Part shown: piece by piece, positions 62,608 through 64,000 of the stretch
Layout: each line of letters begins with the position of its first letter
Numbering within the stretch: position 1 is the stretch's first letter
NCBI RefSeq assembly: GCF_003865035.1
Contig: NZ_BHVZ01000004.1
Coordinates: 191,113-255,112 of the forward strand
Direction: 5' to 3'
DNA length: 64,000 nt
Origin: Anaerotignum faecicola
GTDB taxonomy: Bacteria; Bacillota; Clostridia; Lachnospirales; Anaerotignaceae
Notes under the pieces: generated by a model
Told to the model about the DNA's origin: nothing
What the model saw: the letters and a program-made list of their open reading frames with translations, nothing else
The model's database searches: none
Translations under genes and position numbers: made by a program

Positions 62608-63699
62608 ATGCCGGTATTTAAGAATGAAGATAACGGTACTTGGTATGTGATGGCAAGGTATGTGAACTGGAAAGGGGAACGCAAGCAGAAATGCAAGCGT
62701 GGCTTTGCTACCAAACGAGAAGCACAGGAATGGGAAAGAATGTTCAAATTGCAGACTTCTTCAGACCTTGATATGAGTTTTGAAGCCTTTACGGAGCTTT
62801 ATATCAATGATGTGAAGAACCGTTTGAAGGAAAACACGTGGCTTACCAAAGAGCATATCATACGCACAAAGATACTTCCGTATTTCGGGAAACTGAAAAT
62901 CAGCGAGATTTCCACAAAGGAGATTATTACTTGGCAGAATGAAATGCTTGCCTATCGTGATGAGAAGAAAAAGCCTTATTCACAGACGTATCTGAAAACG
63001 CTGCACAATCAGTTGTCCGCCATTTTCAATCACGCTGTCCGCTACTATGAACTGCGTTCCAATCCTGCGGCAAAGGTGGGAAATATGGGACGTGAGGAAC
63101 ACAAGGAAATGCTGTTCTGGACAAAGGAAGAATACAAGAAATTCTCTTTTGAGATGATGGACAAGCCTGTTTCCTTTTATGCGTTTGAAATGCTTTACTG
63201 GTGCGGTATCCGAGAGGGCGAGCTGTTAGCTTTGACTCCGGCAGATTTCAACTTTGATAAGGAAACAGTCACAATCAATAAATCCTATCAGCGTTTGAAA
63301 GGGCAGGATGTGATTACTTCTCCGAAAACGAAAAAGAGCAACCGCACGATTAAAATGCCGAAGTTTCTGTGTGAGGAAATGAAAGAATATCTCGGTATGC
63401 TTTACGGATTGAAGAAGAAAGACCGTATCTTTACGGTGACGAAAAGCTATCTTCATCACGAGATGGACAGAGGGGCAAAGGCGGCAGGCGTGAAGCGTAT
63501 CCGCATTCACGATCTCCGTCACAGCCACATTTCACTCTTGATTGATATGGGCTTTTCTGCGGTGGCGATTGCTGACCGAGTTGGTCACGAAAGTATTGAT
63601 ATTACTTATCAGTACGCACACCTCTTTCCGTCAAAGCAGATTGAGATGGCAGAAAAATTAGATGATTTAGGGAAAGGAGATTTTGAAAATGTCAGCTAA
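62608..63699 (+). CDS. int: Tyrosine recombinase/integrase
   Basis: 363 residues: AP2-like arm-binding domain (residues 1-55), SAM-like core-binding domain (about 65-150) and catalytic domain with R202 (CGIREGELL), H301/R304 (HDLRHSHIS), H327 (VGHESIDI) and nucleophile Y336 (YQYAHLF). All catalytic residues present. Starts immediately after xis, with a GGGGGAAATGTAA-type site, and overlaps mobC by 11 bp. Confidence 0.93.
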   Translation: MPVFKNEDNGTWYVMARYVNWKGERKQKCKRGFATKREAQEWERMFKLQTSSDLDMSFEAFTELYINDVKNRLKENTWLTKEHIIRTKILPYFGKLKISEISTKEIITWQNEMLAYRDEKKKPYSQTYLKTLHNQLSAIFNHAVRYYELRSNPAAKVGNMGREEHKEMLFWTKEEYKKFSFEMMDKPVSFYAFEMLYWCGIREGELLALTPADFNFDKETVTINKSYQRLKGQDVITSPKTKKSNRTIKMPKFLCEEMKEYLGMLYGLKKKDRIFTVTKSYLHHEMDRGAKAAGVKRIRIHDLRHSHISLLIDMGFSAVAIADRVGHESIDITYQYAHLFPSKQIEMAEKLDDLGKGDFENVS

Positions 63700-64000
63700 G
63701 AACAGAGATAACAAAAATCGTTGGAGGAATATCACAGTAGGGTTTCGAGTATCGCCCGAAGAAAACGAACTCATTAACAGAGCTGTAGCTCTATCAGGAT
63801 TGCCAAAACAGGAGTATTGTTACCGCCGTTGCTTAAATCAGGATGTGGTGGTACAGGGCAATCCGAGAGTGTATAAGGCGTTGAAAACGGAATTTGCCAC
63901 AGTCCTTGCGGAACTGAAAAGGATTGAAGCAGGAAAAGGTGTGGATGATGAACTGCTGAGTGTAATAGAACTGATTTCCATTATTCTCGGCGGTTTGAAA
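63689..64000 (+). CDS. mobC: MobC-family plasmid mobilisation protein, incomplete at right edge
   Basis: 104 codons to the window edge: MSAKNRDNKNRWRNITVGFR, then a ribbon-helix-helix-like region (SPEENELINRAVALSGLPKQEYCYRRCLNQDVVVQGNP) as in MobC/relaxosome accessory proteins. Overlaps the integrase stop (GAAAATGTCAGCTAA). The expected relaxase would follow outside the window. With no conjugation genes seen, mobilisable rather than self-transmissible is suggested, not proven. Confidence 0.75.
   Translation, partial: MSAKNRDNKNRWRNITVGFRVSPEENELINRAVALSGLPKQEYCYRRCLNQDVVVQGNPRVYKALKTEFATVLAELKRIEAGKGVDDELLSVIELISIILGGLK

Noticed and set aside
1..64000. tRNA or rRNA genes
   Set aside because: No cloverleaf or rRNA-like sequence noticed by eye; a covariance search was not possible.

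Overview
The window is a low-GC Firmicutes (class Clostridia) chromosome segment. The evidence is the spore-former genes yunB and a bofC-like gene, a pyrophosphate-type phosphofructokinase, clpC, a zinc-ribbon/TPR protein, strong GGAGG ribosome binding sites and many rho-independent terminators. I would place it near Lachnospirales, but the genus is not determined.

There are three blocks. (1) Positions 1 to about 29.3 kb are a mosaic mobile region. From the left it holds the 5' part of a type I BREX operon read leftwards (small Xre regulator, brxA, brxB, brxC, start of pglX). Divergent from it is an unrecognised cassette: a 432-aa protein, a stub of a CxxCxxCC (YkgJ-type) protein, and a glycine/alanine-rich membrane protein whose last codons come from an insertion-sequence end. 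Next come a LysR regulator with a DUF819 permease and a D-aminoacylase, two IS256-family elements (one truncated, one complete), a duplicated hairpin-rich repeat, and a blaI-blaR1 pair with a secreted protein. Several decayed genes follow, then a CAP-domain secreted protein, an AAA ATPase/TOPRIM-like pair, and an ApeA-like HEPN gene with an amber codon. The block ends in a repA-parB-parA module typical of Clostridia integrative elements or plasmids. A 22-bp palindromic repeat occurs twice beside repA and once beyond the defence genes, bracketing them as a cassette.

(2) About 29.4 to 61.15 kb is core chromosome: two frameshifted genes next to the island edge, peptidase U32, O-methyltransferase, mltG, a histidine-kinase remnant, folC, a PPIase, PBP1A, yunB, a CoA-transferase, pyruvate carboxylase, radA, clpC, a pseudouridine synthase, a GH13 glycosidase, a BofC-like protein, PPi-type Pfk, a purine permease and guaA. 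Most genes have their own hairpin terminator.

(3) From the 3' end of guaA to the right edge a second element begins. Candidate arm-type repeats (TTGATAACA) follow the guaA stop. Then come an Xre repressor, a promoter overlapped by repeated ATGTTTAGT motifs, xis, a tyrosine integrase and mobC. This looks like an integrative mobilizable element inserted at guaA; its relaxase would lie outside the window.

The left block is best read as a defence island on a mobile element (BREX, AAA/TOPRIM-like, ApeA-like, plus the unknown cassette at 6155-8603), with clear signs of decay. The unknown cassette is the strongest candidate for an undescribed system.
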